Assembly (NCBI RefSeq): GCF_023101765.2
Contig: NC_064213.1
Span: 7,502,001 to 7,566,000 of the forward strand
Source of the DNA: Spodoptera frugiperda
Lineage: Eukaryota; Arthropoda; Insecta; Lepidoptera; Noctuidae
Length of the DNA stretch: 64,000 nt
Reading direction: 5' to 3'
The notes under the pieces are model-generated. The model ran no database searches, was not told where the DNA came from, and saw only the letters and a program-made list of their open reading frames with translations. Below are positions 1-10,655 of the stretch, in pieces (within the stretch, counting starts at the first letter, position 1; every line of letters begins with the position of its first letter). The position numbers were made by a program, and so were the translations under genes.

Positions 1-60
1 ATTTGATCGATAAAGGGTCTATTGTATTTTGACATCGTCAATCACTCAATAAGATTCCAA

Positions 61-222
61 AAGTTTGCTCCGCTCCACCTCACTCCACTCCGCTGACCAT
101 TTTTCACCGCTCTTCTCCGCCCCTCTCCGCCCAGCTCCGCGTCAGTGGAAACACTGACAACTTTTCACCGCTCTTCACCGCTCTTCTCCGCCCCGCTCCG
201 CGTCAATGGAAACGCGGCCTTA
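61..222. repeat. imperfect tandem duplication of a GC-rich CCGCTC-type motif
   Basis: Two imperfect copies of a roughly 55-60 bp unit lie next to each other. Each runs from 'TTTTCACCGCTCTTC' through 'CTCCGCC' to 'GCTCCGCGTCA(G/A)TGGAAAC'. CTCCGC occurs many times within them. The sequence is unlike its AT-rich surroundings and is probably part of a mobile element, but no terminal repeat or target duplication was found. Confidence 0.5.
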
Positions 223-529
223 CACTTGTTACAATTTTGTTCCTATTACTATGAGGGAAAAGAAAAATGGGATTGTAAGATAATTTGTACGTTGACGTGA
301 CGTTGAATAATTGGTAAGAATTTGATGAGTAATTAATCAGTTTTCTCGTAGCATTTTATTGTCCCCTGTACTACGAGATTTGCTACGAACGTGCTACGGG
401 GCCTACGGGCTACGTAAGTTTTATACTTGAATGCTATAAATTTCATTGCTGTAATACATCGCATATTTATGCATTAATCTTGCGTTTAAGGATTCCCTTA
501 CTATTGCTACATCTAGACTAATAAAAAAA

Positions 530-720
530 TTTGAGTGTTTTTTGTAACATTGAAATGACCGCTTTTTACTACATGCATAATTTATGAATATACACACGAT
601 ACATACACCGAAATAACATTTTTTCTGTCTGTCTGTCTATTTGTTCTGGTTAGTCTCTGAAATGGCCGAACCAGTTTTGACTGGATTTTTATTGATAATA
701 CTGATGTAGTAAGGAGTAAC
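530..720 (-). mobile_element. LINE 3'-tail-like dispersed repeat (antisense copy)
   Basis: Read on the minus strand, this stretch carries the phrases 'GGTTCGGCCATTTCAGAGA' and 'ACAGACAGACAGA', then 'GTGTATGTATCGT' and 'ATGTTACAAAAA'. The same phrases in the same order recur at 6333-6625 and 19373-19592. The pattern resembles the 3' tails of insect non-LTR retrotransposons (RTE/CR1-like), but the clade is not certain from sequence alone. No reverse transcriptase frame is present, so this is a 5'-truncated non-coding remnant. Confidence 0.6.
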
Positions 721-1262
721 TTAGGCAAGGCAACTTGTGAATGCAACTTTTTTACTAATTATCTAAGGTATGCTTTTTTATCACAATATGCTTAAGTAAT
801 GTTTAATTATTCATTTCTTATGACCAAATACTCAAACACCACTCAATTTTAAAACGCTCTCAAAAAATTCGGACCCTTCATATTCTTTGTTAAGTGACAG
901 AGATAGCATGATATTACATTTGAGTATTCGAACGTTAGTTTTAAAAAAATCGATAAACTCCTTCGCATCAACAAAAAAGAACAACAAAATATTATGCCAA
1001 CAATTTGATACAAACTTGCAGTTAACAAGTTGTATAAAAGAATTAAGCGAAGCTGTTATAAAGTTTGCATCGCAGCTCTGCAACATCAGTCCTGATAGTT
1101 TCACAACCTCGTTATGTGGTCCATATAATCGAGTTTGAACTTTGATGTTTCTCATACTATGTTGTGCAGATATACAAGTAGATTTATAATACAACTTAGT
1201 AAGGTACATATGTATGTACCTATATATTGTATATGGGATATGCAGATTAAGCCATCAGTACC

Positions 1263-1410
1263 CTTAGTATGAGTTTGTTTTACGTTGAACGAAAACGAAA
1301 CGAGACCGTATTCGGCGCTCTGATTGGTTGGTTTATTCAAGCCGGCCAATCAGAGAGCCGAACGCCCTCTCGTTTCGTTTTCGTTTAACATAATACAAAC
1401 TCATATTAAG
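1263..1410. mobile_element. fold-back MITE, CTTAGTA family, copy 1
   Basis: The ends are inverted repeats: 'CTTAGTATGAGTTTGTTTTA' on the left and its near reverse complement on the right, ending 'CAAACTCATATTAAG'. Internally, 'GAACGAAAACGAAACGAGA' mirrors 'CTCTCGTTTCGTTTTCG', and 'CTGATTGG' mirrors 'CCAATCAG'. A second copy of the same design and almost the same length lies at 10656-10798. There is no coding capacity, which is typical of a non-autonomous DNA transposon. Confidence 0.75.
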
Positions 1411-2062
1411 AGCTGTACACTTCCTGGGTTCGATCTCATGATCAAGAAAGGTTGTTTTCTATATATTCGTACGTTTATGTTACTGGAAAATTTAACTATA
1501 CGTAACATTTGTTTATAAGTAGTTTCTGGTCCAGTATTCGAGCAGGTTTTGAGTTCGTGAGACCCTGGTCGAGTAATTAACTAAGGATATTTTTCGGTTT
1601 TCGCATTATTTTCTGTAATAGCACCGAGTCTGTGATTACACCCAGTGAATTGTAGTTAGATCACTCCTATAACATAGTGCTGGTAAAAAGTGGCAGCATT
1701 GAACATTCGTCCCTACCTACCCCTCCGGGAATAAAAACGAGTGACGTTACGTAATAACCAACTTCAGAGGGGATGGAAAATAATGCATTTTACCTAATGG
1801 ATTTACAGGAAGCCTGAAAGTGGTGCTAATAACAAGTAAGCTGAGAGGAAACTGTCTATTAGGGGCCTGTTATGAAAGCTAAGTATTTTCCCTGAAGGCT
1901 GGTAAGAGCAGGGTGAAATAAGATAGGGAGTAAAATGAACGGAAGAGCTTGCAAACATGCGACGACCCGTAATTATAGGGAACTGGGCATAATGATAATG
2001 ATCTTTTGATTATACATATAAATATAAGTACATACATTCTTTCCAGCTTGTGCTTTTTTAAT
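1411..2062. other. intergenic, nothing recognised
   Basis: AT-rich spacer between the fold-back element and the SINE. The short open frames lack splice context or family resemblance. No repeat seen elsewhere in the window was recognised here. Confidence 0.5.
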
Positions 2063-2275
2063 GACTGCACGGTTTGCGCGGCGGCTGGGCAACGTGTTAC
2101 GGGTTCGACTCCCGCACGGAGGATTTCTTTGTGTAATCCTCAAATTGTTGTTTCGGGTCTGGGTGTCATGTGCATGGGAACTTGTATGTTTGGAAACGCA
2201 CCCACGACACAGAAGACAATTCTAATGTGGGGCAATGGTTTTTTTAACAGAATAAGTAAGAAAGAAAGATGATGG
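2063..2275 (+). mobile_element. tRNA-derived SINE, copy 1
   Basis: The head contains a polymerase III B-box-like sequence, 'GGGTTCGACTCCCGCAC'. The body shares 'TTGTTTCG(G/C)GTCTGGGT', 'GAACTTGTATGTTTG' and 'AAACGCACCCACGACACAG' with the copy at 8729-8935. The tail is A-rich with 'AAGTAAGAAAGAAAGA'. It is not a functional tRNA: the head does not fold into an acceptor stem and is joined to unrelated SINE body. No clear target-site duplication was found for this copy. Confidence 0.75.
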
Positions 2276-3740
2276 GGGAATCAAACGCATTGTAAACTGA
2301 TTAGATACATTATAAATAACATGTTAATGCATTCGCGTGTGAGTTACCAGGTTTTCTCTCGATTTAAGAACATTAAGTTTTGATTTATCCGTTTTCTACC
2401 TTAAGCTAAAGCATGAAATTAATAGAGCAATGTATATTTCTTAGATAAAACTCGTGTTTCATGGTATATCCTGGAAACAACCATCTATCCCTATTTTACC
2501 ATTGAGTAAGTCAAAATACCCATTTAGACTGTTGTTGTTTATAACTATGTTTCAAGATTATTGTCTGAAAAATTGTAATGGGGTTAGTTACCTAAAGTGT
2601 TTTAACGTTCAAGTATTTTTATGAAAGGAACTACTAATGCAGAGCAAAAATGCATTCATAAGAATCACCTACATTTATTTACATTTACCAAGTAGCAGCT
2701 AGTTATTTGGCAGAAGTACCTCAGTTTCAAAATTGAAAGGAACAATTTTTATTTAAGCTTAGCTCTCATTACACAAATGTATTTTCAAATTGTATGACAC
2801 TTAGCGAACAGCGATCGATGGCGGGAACATTTTGTTACACTAACAATTTACTTCTAAATTGCTTCATTTGTCATCCTCTTAACGACTTTTTGTGCTACAG
2901 CTCAAAAAGTAATATCTTTTAATGAAAATGTAATTTGAAATAACGTTTTTATTTCCATGCTTTTTGGCTCCAAGTTTAAGGTTTTATCGGAAGTTCTTTC
3001 TGATTGAAGAAAGCGCGTGTAGGGGCAGGGTGGCACGTCACCGATCGATGCGGTCAAATCGTTGGACCAACCTTGCACCACGCTCAAACACGTAAACATA
3101 CCTACTCATACTGACAAGTAGGCGGCCACCTACATCTGGATATTGTCTTACATCGTTACACGAGACCATTATACCTCATCAAGGCTTCTTTGATACGAAT
3201 GAATAGAAAGCTTCAGGTACCAGTATTTTCAATGGATCGAATCAAAATGACTACCTACTTCTTATTTACGAATACTGAAAAACATTCCTCTCGTCCGTAA
3301 TAAGGTTAATCCGATTAACCTTGAACCTAGGACCAATTGAAGAGTGTCTGTGTGTTTTTTCAGATCTAATTTAGACGGTACGTCGTTATGTTTTGTTGAT
3401 GGAGACCCAACGTAATAGTCAAACAGTAATTGGAATTTGTCATAAAAAAGAAACATCAAAATCAAATAGGAAAACAACGATCACCTAAGTTCAAATAAGT
3501 TCGGTCAGCCGGCACAGACACCGGCGCGACGCCACCGAACAGATAAACAAACCACACGTACTGCAGCCGGCTAACAACCGTAACACAATATCTTCCGAAC
3601 TATTCCTCAAAACTTTCTGTTTGTCCGATGCATTTTAGTATCACTGTATCACAACACAGGATTTCAATAAAGCACCAACACTTTTAAATATAAACAATTC
3701 CATTTGTTATTTGTGCTGTTAAGTTCAGATTGGAAAATGG
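2276..3740. other. intergenic, nothing recognised
   Basis: AT-rich sequence without a supported gene. Open frames of 60-70 codons occur on both strands, but none has a start or splice context with recognisable protein content. Confidence 0.5.
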
Positions 3741-3749
3741 CATCAGTTA

Positions 3750-4520
3750 GAAGTGCAGCTGTATCTGATAGATTAGTGGTGTACCTATGGGTGGTCGCAG
3801 AGGCGAGCGATGCGAGAGAGCGGGCGCGGCGCGGAGCGGAGGCGCTCGGCAGAGCAAGCAGGCGGCACAACTGGTGCCGGTGGTGGTCGCAAGGTTGCTG
3901 AGGAGCACAGCGCGGTGTCGCGCTCGGCCTTTGTACGTCGCACCAGGCGGGCGTTTAATGCGCGGGTATTTCTGTAGATCACAGGCATCGGACAAATCGC
4001 GACCGTGCGACCCGGCCTCAACGAGCACTCTAATAATAAACTTGTTTATATTTTTTATTCCCTCCATGACTTTTATTCTGATTCTTCAGTGATGTCCAGC
4101 ACCGGACGCCAAGGCCTCGCTCGCCGACCTCGAAGACCACGTGCGCCTCAAAATAGACCGCAACGCGACACTCATCTTCGATTCTCGTAATTTATCGAGA
4201 ACGGATTAAACGAAACGGCGCCAAAATGCGTTTTGGACGATGGCGGGATGTCATAAAGAATAAATGGCGAGTGGGTGTGTAGGTGTAGAGTAGCGGTGCG
4301 GTGCGCGGTGCGCGTGCTGGGTACGTACCGAGAGCGTGTCAGAGAGCGCGCTGCAGAAGGCGCTGAAGCCGGTCTGCGCGGGGGGGCTGGGCGGCGGGCT
4401 GCCGCTCGCCCGGTCCATGGCGCGCTGTGCCCCGACTGCCGACTGCCGCCGCGCACTAACGCGCCCTCGCGTTACATAAACCTCGCGGCTTGCCCGCTGC
4501 CCGCTCCCACCTGTCTGTTG
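3750..4520. promoter_or_regulatory. GC- and CpG-rich island, possible promoter region
   Basis: This stretch is strongly GC-rich and dense in CpG, in clear contrast to the AT-rich flanks. Two such blocks (about 3780-4020 and 4270-4510) flank a less GC-rich middle. Islands of this kind in moth genomes often mark promoters and first exons, and a plausible first coding exon lies on the minus strand at 4329-4418. The promoter role is inferred from composition only. Confidence 0.35.
4329..4418 (-). CDS. possible first coding exon of an unidentified minus-strand gene
   Basis: On the minus strand an ATG at 4418 opens 30 codons, beginning MDRASGSPPPSPP and ending SDTLS. They run in phase 0 straight into a strong splice donor, GTACGTAC (4328-4321). 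The peptide is rich in Ser, Pro and Ala and codon use is GC-rich. No downstream exon was identified with confidence, so the rest of the gene would lie beyond the left edge or in an unrecognised part of 1-4300. I do not recognise the protein. It could instead be a chance frame in a GC-rich block. Confidence 0.3.
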
Positions 4521-4559
4521 TCGCTACGTTTTGGCATCACATGCAAACCACAACAATAA

Positions 4560-5510
4560 CACTAAATAATTATAGAAATACTATTTTAAGCTCACTCAAC
4601 ACCGACTCAGACTAATTTGTAGCACTTTATCTTAACACAGCATATGATTTTAAGCAGACACGAGAACCGACTGGATCAGAGATGTTATTCTTTGATTTTC
4701 TCGTAACAATCTGATTCACTTCCACTTGTACTTCGTAAGTGTTTCGTAGACAACAAACCAAGGCTACTGGGTAGACTCACGCTACGTATAGGCATGTACC
4801 TGCCTGCGTGGGCCCATAATGAGTAATGACTTGTCAAGGGTGACCTGAGTTCGACCGTACATTTGACTTTGCCCTAAAACCGTTTTCTTTTATGCCGAAA
4901 GCATTATGGCCTTTTATAGAAGGTTGATACCGTTTTAATTAACTTTTGTTAAAGTAAGTAGTTCCAGTATTCAATTTGGTGAAAGCAATTATTTAAAATG
5001 GTTGTCTAGTTACATGGTAGGTACCAATAATAACGAAATACCCTCCCTTAGAAAATCCAGAGAACACAATTTGATTGCTAAGCAATATTATGAAGCAAAA
5101 GTCAAAACAAAACTATTCTTTATACATCTGTATACGTACGTATACGAAGCTGCTTGTGTTTAACCGAAAAATAGGTATCGTGTAGTCCCAAGCGTGCTTG
5201 CAACCCTGATAAAGAACATAACAATAACATTAAGGGTGGCCTTCGACCGCTACCCTTAATTTTAATCAGCTTTGAACACAATGAACACTGCTTTCGTTAC
5301 TTATATTTTATTGGAAAATTATGCTAAGTCATTAGTTAAGTTCGTTCACTTGCTTTATTTTATGACGATGACCTGTTTGTTACAAACAAAATTGAAATAA
5401 GTAATATAGAGGATGATTCATTTTACTTTTGAAAATATTAACGTTTGACATTAAAGTTTATTCTTTTGTAATAACTATTGTGAGACATACTAAATTAACT
5501 AACAATCAGG
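4560..5510. other. intergenic, nothing recognised
   Basis: AT-rich spacer between the GC-rich island and the fold-back element at 5511. No gene, RNA or shared repeat could be supported. Confidence 0.5.
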
Positions 5511-5656
5511 GTTTACTCACGTAAATTAATGGTGAAAAGCACTACTAGTTTCGAGGTCGCGACGTCGCCGCGTCTGCGCACGCTGCTCATATAGAAGAGT
5601 CCCTCTGTGACTCGAAACTAGTAGAGCTTTTCTCTATTATTTTACGTGAGTAAACC
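5511..5656. mobile_element. fold-back MITE with GC-rich centre
   Basis: The ends are inverted: 'GTTTACTCACGTAAA' on the left and 'TTTACGTGAGTAAAC' on the right. The inverted pairing continues inward with 'AAAAGCACTACTAGTTTCGAG' against 'CTCGAAACTAGTAGAGCTTTT'. The loop region is GC-rich ('GTCGCGACGTCGCCGCG'). There is no coding frame. The structure fits a non-autonomous DNA transposon; superfamily unknown. Confidence 0.7.
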
Positions 5657-6155
5657 GTGATTTACTGCCATTTAGTAACGATTTTGTACCGAAAACAATT
5701 GCTAAGGACTAGGTTAAGTAACCATTAAATGACTCAATTAATAAAGTGTAATCGTCACGATTTAAGTAGAGAGTCCACATAATCAAAGTGAAAAACAGGA
5801 TTGATCTTATTACGTCAACAGAGATAAGTATTTAGAGATAAATTACATACGTTTATACGATATAACAATAGTCATAATTGTCATGTTTAACACAAATTCA
5901 TTGAAAAATATTTGATGTTCAACTGTACTGTTTTAATGCTCACATAAACACCTGATTAAACACTTTCAGTAATTTATGTTGTCACGACTTTCCACAGTAA
6001 TTTGCACTATTCCTGTACGAGTATAAGCAGTCACATGTGTACATATTATAATCAGAAAATTTGTGAAAAAGAATTTGTAACGTGCATATTTTACTATTTG
6101 GTTATCTATCTATCTAGTGTTTGTGTAAATCCTAGTACTTAATATTTATAGTGCA

Positions 6156-9100
6156 ATGCTTTGTAGCAAGAATACTGTAGTGTTTATGATAGTACTTAAA
6201 GTCGTTCTAAATCTTATTCTATTGGCACAATGTGGGAGAGTGAAGAGAGTGATTGGGGCCGTGGATGTCGACTGTGGTATTGCACTTTCCGTTTTTCTAT
6301 TCAGGTATTTGGTATCTTACTGTTTTATTGTAGACTAGCTGATGCCCGCAGCTTTGCTCGCGTGGATTATGGACTTAATGACTAATAAAAGTAGCCTTTT
6401 TTGAGGAGCGAAAATCATCCAATGACTTCTCCCGTCTTCTATGTTACCTACCTTAGTACCAATCAGTTACCTGCCAATAAAAGTCATGTCAAAATCGGTC
6501 CAGCCATTTCAGAGGTTAACGGAACAAAACGACAGACGGACGGACAGACAACCATTAAAAATATGTATTTTGGTGTATGTATCGTACGTATGATCATATG
6601 CATTTCAATATTACAAACAGACTTCAAGTTGTTTCACGTCGGTTTTCTGTGAGGCCGTGGTATCACTCCAGTCGAGCCGGCCTTCGTGCCGAAGCATGGC
6701 TATCCCACACCTGAATATGTAATTCTAAGACACAAAGATTAGTACTGAAGACAATTTTTAGTACATACCACGAAGAATGGTCACAGTATAACGGCCTTAA
6801 TCTGCTATTACAATTGTTTCAGAATGGTCGATCATTGAGCAGTGCAAGAGGGATGGAGCAATACAACCTACATAGCTCCTTCTTGCACTGCTCAATGATC
6901 GACTATTCTGACACAATTGTAATAGCAGACTAAGGCCCCAGGAATCTACAAGTAACCCACTACAGGAACGCCACAGCTGCGTTTCCAATAGTCACACTAT
7001 CGGGATACCTATAAATAATTTCGGAATAAAATAACGTATGCTCACCAATATAAATACTGTTCTAATATTGGATATCTTGTTGTAGCGTATCTAAAATTAA
7101 GTTAGAGGTCATTGCTATTTACATTTGTTATAGATCCGGAACTAAAGTAGTGAAAAGTATCAATTAAATAATTTGTCGCGATGAAAAAGATGGAAGCTAC
7201 AGAAATTAGCTAATAAATTTTAGGAGTTGAAACTTTATTCAAATTACCTAGTAACTAAATTACACTATAAGTAACTATCTCCTATCACCAAATTGTTACG
7301 AAGTCTAGAAGCACTTATTACTTACTTACTATTATCACTCGACTAATTATGTTCTTGTGGTAAATATCCCACCGATTCATTTTTAAATGATAAACCTTTT
7401 CAAAAACACATTTTCAATCCTATTAACCATAGATTTGAGTGCGTTCAAACGAGCAAGCAAACTTGCCTACATCATTAAATTAATATAGGCATGTGTCGCC
7501 ATATTTACCAAATGGTCACTTACTTTGTTTACACAAAGGGACTAGCACGGCTTATTTTATTAAATAAGAATGTATGCCTTGCACTGATAAGCGTATATTG
7601 AAGAAAGTTGATTTCCCTTAGGACTGCAGAGGTCAGACAATGAACAGAAAATAAAAAACAAACGACACAAGGACTAAAGGGTTCAGTAATGCGCTCGTTT
7701 GATTGTAAACAATTCCAAACAAACATTATGTGATATTAACTTGGTATACGGTGGATATCATGAAATTGGCTGGTTGGCTATGTAGGTAGTAGGTATTCAG
7801 AGTCGAAATTAGGTCTTATTCTACGTATTCATTTCTGATTATGAGTATTTCATCAACCTAATAAGAAATAACCTGACCTAATCTAAGAAGAAGAAAGTAA
7901 ATAACAAAAGCTTACGAATTGGCTCTATTCAGATCTTTGTTTAAGCAAAGATTTTTTTCGTTAGTTAGTAATTACATGTTTCCAAAATTTTGTACTTACA
8001 CTACTTTCTATCTGCGCTTATTATCACAGGCATACAACCGTACGTAGCATCTCTACGAAACTCTAGCAGCCTGTGTCATTTGTGTGGAGCCACCATCCTG
8101 TCTCCGACCTCCGCGCTGACTGCAGCGCACTGCGTGACCAGAGATGCAAGCCAGTACGTGCTGCAGCTGAACAACTACTGCTCACATGGTGATGTGCCGC
8201 CCAAAGCCGACGTTTTGCAGATTATCAAACATCCTCTTTATAATCCGTAAGGATTCTTCTGTAATATGTTTATCAATCCATGAAGTTTTTACCGATTACA
8301 TGAACGGAACCTAATGAGAAATAATTTTCTGATTTCATCATTCCACGTCCTGCATGATGCATTCAATTGTCAGAATAAACAATTCATTTACAAAGAACTC
8401 TGATTGCAAAATTTCTTCGAACAAATATCGATGATATCGCCTTGAATCGTAATCGCCTTGAACCCATTAAAACTAAATCCAATATAGAAGTGCAAAGCTA
8501 ACGAAGCAGCGGACGGGGCGGATTATGATTGAATAAATCCGCGTCATCGTTACAGCACAGCTCGAGCTCTAAATCACGTTGTATGGTTTCAGGATCACGA
8601 GAGCGCATGATGTGGCTGTACTACGGATCGCACTACACCTCACTGACGTCACATGGCTGTCCCGCTCCTTGCTGCCCACATCTACCTTCGGGCTATCAGG
8701 TAAATGTCAGATACGTGATAATGGTTTGACTGCACGGTCAGTGCGGTGACTGAGGAACTGGCTACCGTGAAATGAGTTGCGGGTTCGATTCCTGCACGGA
8801 GCTACTCTTTATGTAATCCATAAATAGTTGTTTCGCGTCTGGGTATCATGTATATGTGAACTTGTATGTTTGTAAACGCACCCACGACACAGGAGAAAAT
8901 CCAAGTGCGGGGCAACGTTTTATAAAAAAAAACAGAATGGTTTGTATACCCATATAAAAGCCTCTTAGTATAAAAATGTGGGCTCTATTGCAGGAGAATG
9001 CACAATTTACGGGTATGGCTATAAAGAGGTGAACTCAGGGACTACGTCGGATCGGCTATCAGCCGGTACGCTGCGCATAGTCTCGCTGGACGAGTGCACG

Positions 9101-10009
9101 GCGGTGCTGGGCCCGTTCGCCGCGCCCCGACATGACAGCGGCATGATGTGCGCTGTTGGCGAAGGCGTCGACGCCTGCCAGGTACCATCAACCAGATAAA
9201 TTGATTCAATTCATTCTCATTAACGCTTCTAAATTAACCATACTTTACCAGCAGTGCAGTATCTCAATTTAATCACCTACTTATGTATTAATACTGGGAC
9301 TAATGGACGATAAACAATTTATTTATGTAGGTAGATAGATACGTCATATTGTCGAAAACCTACAACTGATAGGTATGTAGATAGTATATAATATTATCTA
9401 TTATCTGCAAAGTAATTTGGTAGCTTAAAGTAACTTTAGGTAGTTGACAAGGATATAAATAACATTTTACTTTGTAGATTAATTATTTCTGTCTAGACTA
9501 TGCAAAATGCCCTCGCCGTGCCGTCGCGAATGGCAACGAAAGGACATTAACGTATTGATGAGCGAGCGAAGGTTTGAAAATTAGAAAACCCAAGAACATT
9601 GTACCTTCTGTCGACGTAACCCTTATTCTGTTATTTTGTAGCTTTTCCAAGGAGAATTTATTTGCCAATTGAGCAAGCGAAATGGTTTGGGACGGTAGAA
9701 TTAGCCAGCAGTAGCAGTGAATCTCAAGTATATAGCGATGAATTTGGATTTGTCGTTTTCAATGGCATTGATCGTTTTGTTTACTGTTTATTTACTCCTC
9801 CCATTTATTACTGTAAGTAAATATTGGCCAATCAAGTACTTACCTCGATATTATTGTAGGGTGATTCGGGAGGTCCTCTGTTCTGCTCGGGCAGAATCCA
9901 GGCAGTGAGCAGCCACGGCATCAGCTGCGGCGTGCCGGGCCTGCCAGCAGTCTACACCAGCATAGGACCACATCTCCAATGGATACGAGAACTCATACGG
10001 GATGATTGA
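6156..10009 (+). CDS. secreted trypsin-like serine protease (S1 family)
   Basis: I assemble five exons: 6156-6276, 8030-8246, 8593-8699, 8994-9181 and 9860-10009 (783 nt, 260 residues), all with GT-AG junctions and consistent phase. The product starts with a hydrophobic signal peptide, then a very short propeptide ending VKR and the mature start VIGA. The catalytic triad is visible: TAAHC (His) in exon 2, AHDVAVL (Asp) opening exon 3 and GDSGGP (Ser) opening exon 5. The Asp in VDACQGDSGG sits at the S1-pocket position of trypsins, so cleavage after Arg/Lys is likely. Cysteines match the usual pairs (CHLCGAT with TAAHC; GECTI with MMCAV; DACQ with SCGV). No clip domain is present. Digestive, immune or other extracellular roles cannot be told apart. 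Intron 1 holds three repeats and intron 3 a SINE. Confidence 0.85.
6333..6625 (+). mobile_element. LINE 3'-tail-like dispersed repeat (sense copy, in protease intron 1)
   Basis: It starts 'CTAGCTGATGCCCGCAGC', continues through 'AAAATCGGTCCAGCCATTTC' and a 'GACAGACGGACGGACAGAC' run, and ends 'GGTGTATGTATCGTA' and 'ATATTACAAACAG'. These blocks recur in order at 19373-19592 and in reverse at 530-720. It resembles the 3' end of an insect non-LTR element; no coding domain remains. Confidence 0.65.
6626..6730 (-). mobile_element. partial copy of the dispersed 'CGTCGGTTTTC' element
   Basis: The words 'TTTCACGTCGGTTTTC', 'GAGGCCGTGGTATCA' and 'GTGCCGAAGCAT' followed by 'TCCCACAC' match the right part of the copy at 59085-59350. 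The opposite orientation is seen at 55619-55885. It abuts the LINE-like tail directly, so one element may have landed in or beside the other. Confidence 0.6.
6793..6937. mobile_element. long near-perfect inverted repeat (fold-back MITE)
   Basis: 'GGCCTTAATCTGCTATTAC' on the left pairs with 'GTAATAGCAGACTAAGGCC' on the right. The arms continue inward through 'TCGATCATTGAGCAGTGCAAGA' and its complement, giving about 60-bp arms and a short A/T-rich loop. It lies in intron 1 of the protease gene. It is best explained as a fold-back transposon rather than a microRNA gene, because the arms are too long and run to the element ends. Confidence 0.65.
6938..8029. other. rest of protease intron 1, nothing recognised
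   Basis: AT-rich intron sequence ending in the acceptor 'TTATCACAG' before exon 2. No other feature was supported. Confidence 0.5.
8729..8935 (+). mobile_element. tRNA-derived SINE, copy 2, with target-site duplication
   Basis: This is the same family as 2063-2275: B-box-like 'GGGTTCGATTCC', shared body 'AACTTGTATGTTTGTAAACG' and 'CACCCACGACACAGGA', and an A-rich tail. It is flanked by the 9-bp direct repeat AATGGTTTG at 8720-8728 and 8936-8944. That is the signature of LINE-dependent insertion and fixes the element ends. It sits in intron 3 of the protease gene. Confidence 0.88.
9182..9859. other. protease intron 4, nothing recognised
   Basis: AT-rich intron between the exon ending DACQ and the exon starting GDSGG. 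No repeat or frame could be supported. Confidence 0.5.
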
Positions 10010-10655
10010 TTCTTGGAATTAAATGCGGATACAAGCGAGTCTTTTGTATTTCAAACTTCCGTACCTTTGCGATATTTATCGTCATTTTCATCACCATGTT
10101 TCCATCTACCTGGATTTTCTAAAAGCTGGAACATTATCATCACAGCTAGAAGGTGATCTATGACGTATTGTCCACAAGTGGTCTCCACTCGAGAACACCT
10201 AGGTATCCAGGTACTATCGTTTCTGCAAAAAACATTACCTACCCATTCCCACAATTTCCGCTTTAGTTTGCCTTTTCAAGAACTAGTTCTGGAACAGAGC
10301 TCTCTCATCTCACTCTATCCTGCAATCATGTCTGAGTAATAATTTGATGACTGCATAAGTAGGTAGCTAAACTAAAGGATAATTTGCATTACGAAAATAG
10401 CATTTCAATTAACATTATTTTTAATAGTTTGCCAAAATGAATTTTGTGGTTGCCAGTCGATTGGCGTCGACCGCAATGTGTCGCACCCAAGTACATTATA
10501 TACCTAATGTGACACCGCACCGCATCATTCGTTTCTAAATGAATTAATTTAATTATGAACAATATTGTGGTTGAGTATGACAAATCAATTATAATGAATA
10601 TTGTTAGTTCAACTGTTGGTAAGCAGCTACCATTTTTAATTATACAGTACCTACT
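10010..10655. other. protease 3' flank, nothing recognised
   Basis: The 3' untranslated region and spacer. No convincing poly(A) signal was found close behind the stop codon, and no other feature was recognised. Confidence 0.45.

Noticed and set aside
2063..2125. Possible tRNA gene, suggested by the B-box-like GGGTTCGACTCCC
   Set aside because: The flanking sequence cannot form a cloverleaf acceptor stem and continues into a body shared with another copy at 8729-8935, so this is the head of a SINE.
3747..4092. Several overlapping frames in the GC-rich island, both strands
   Set aside because: Overlapping open frames on both strands are expected from GC-rich sequence with few stop codons; none shows a domain. 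Only the exon at 4329-4418 has start and donor support.
6793..6937. microRNA precursor
   Set aside because: The arms are about 60 bp, nearly perfect, and extend to sharp ends with transposon-like termini; a fold-back MITE explains it better.
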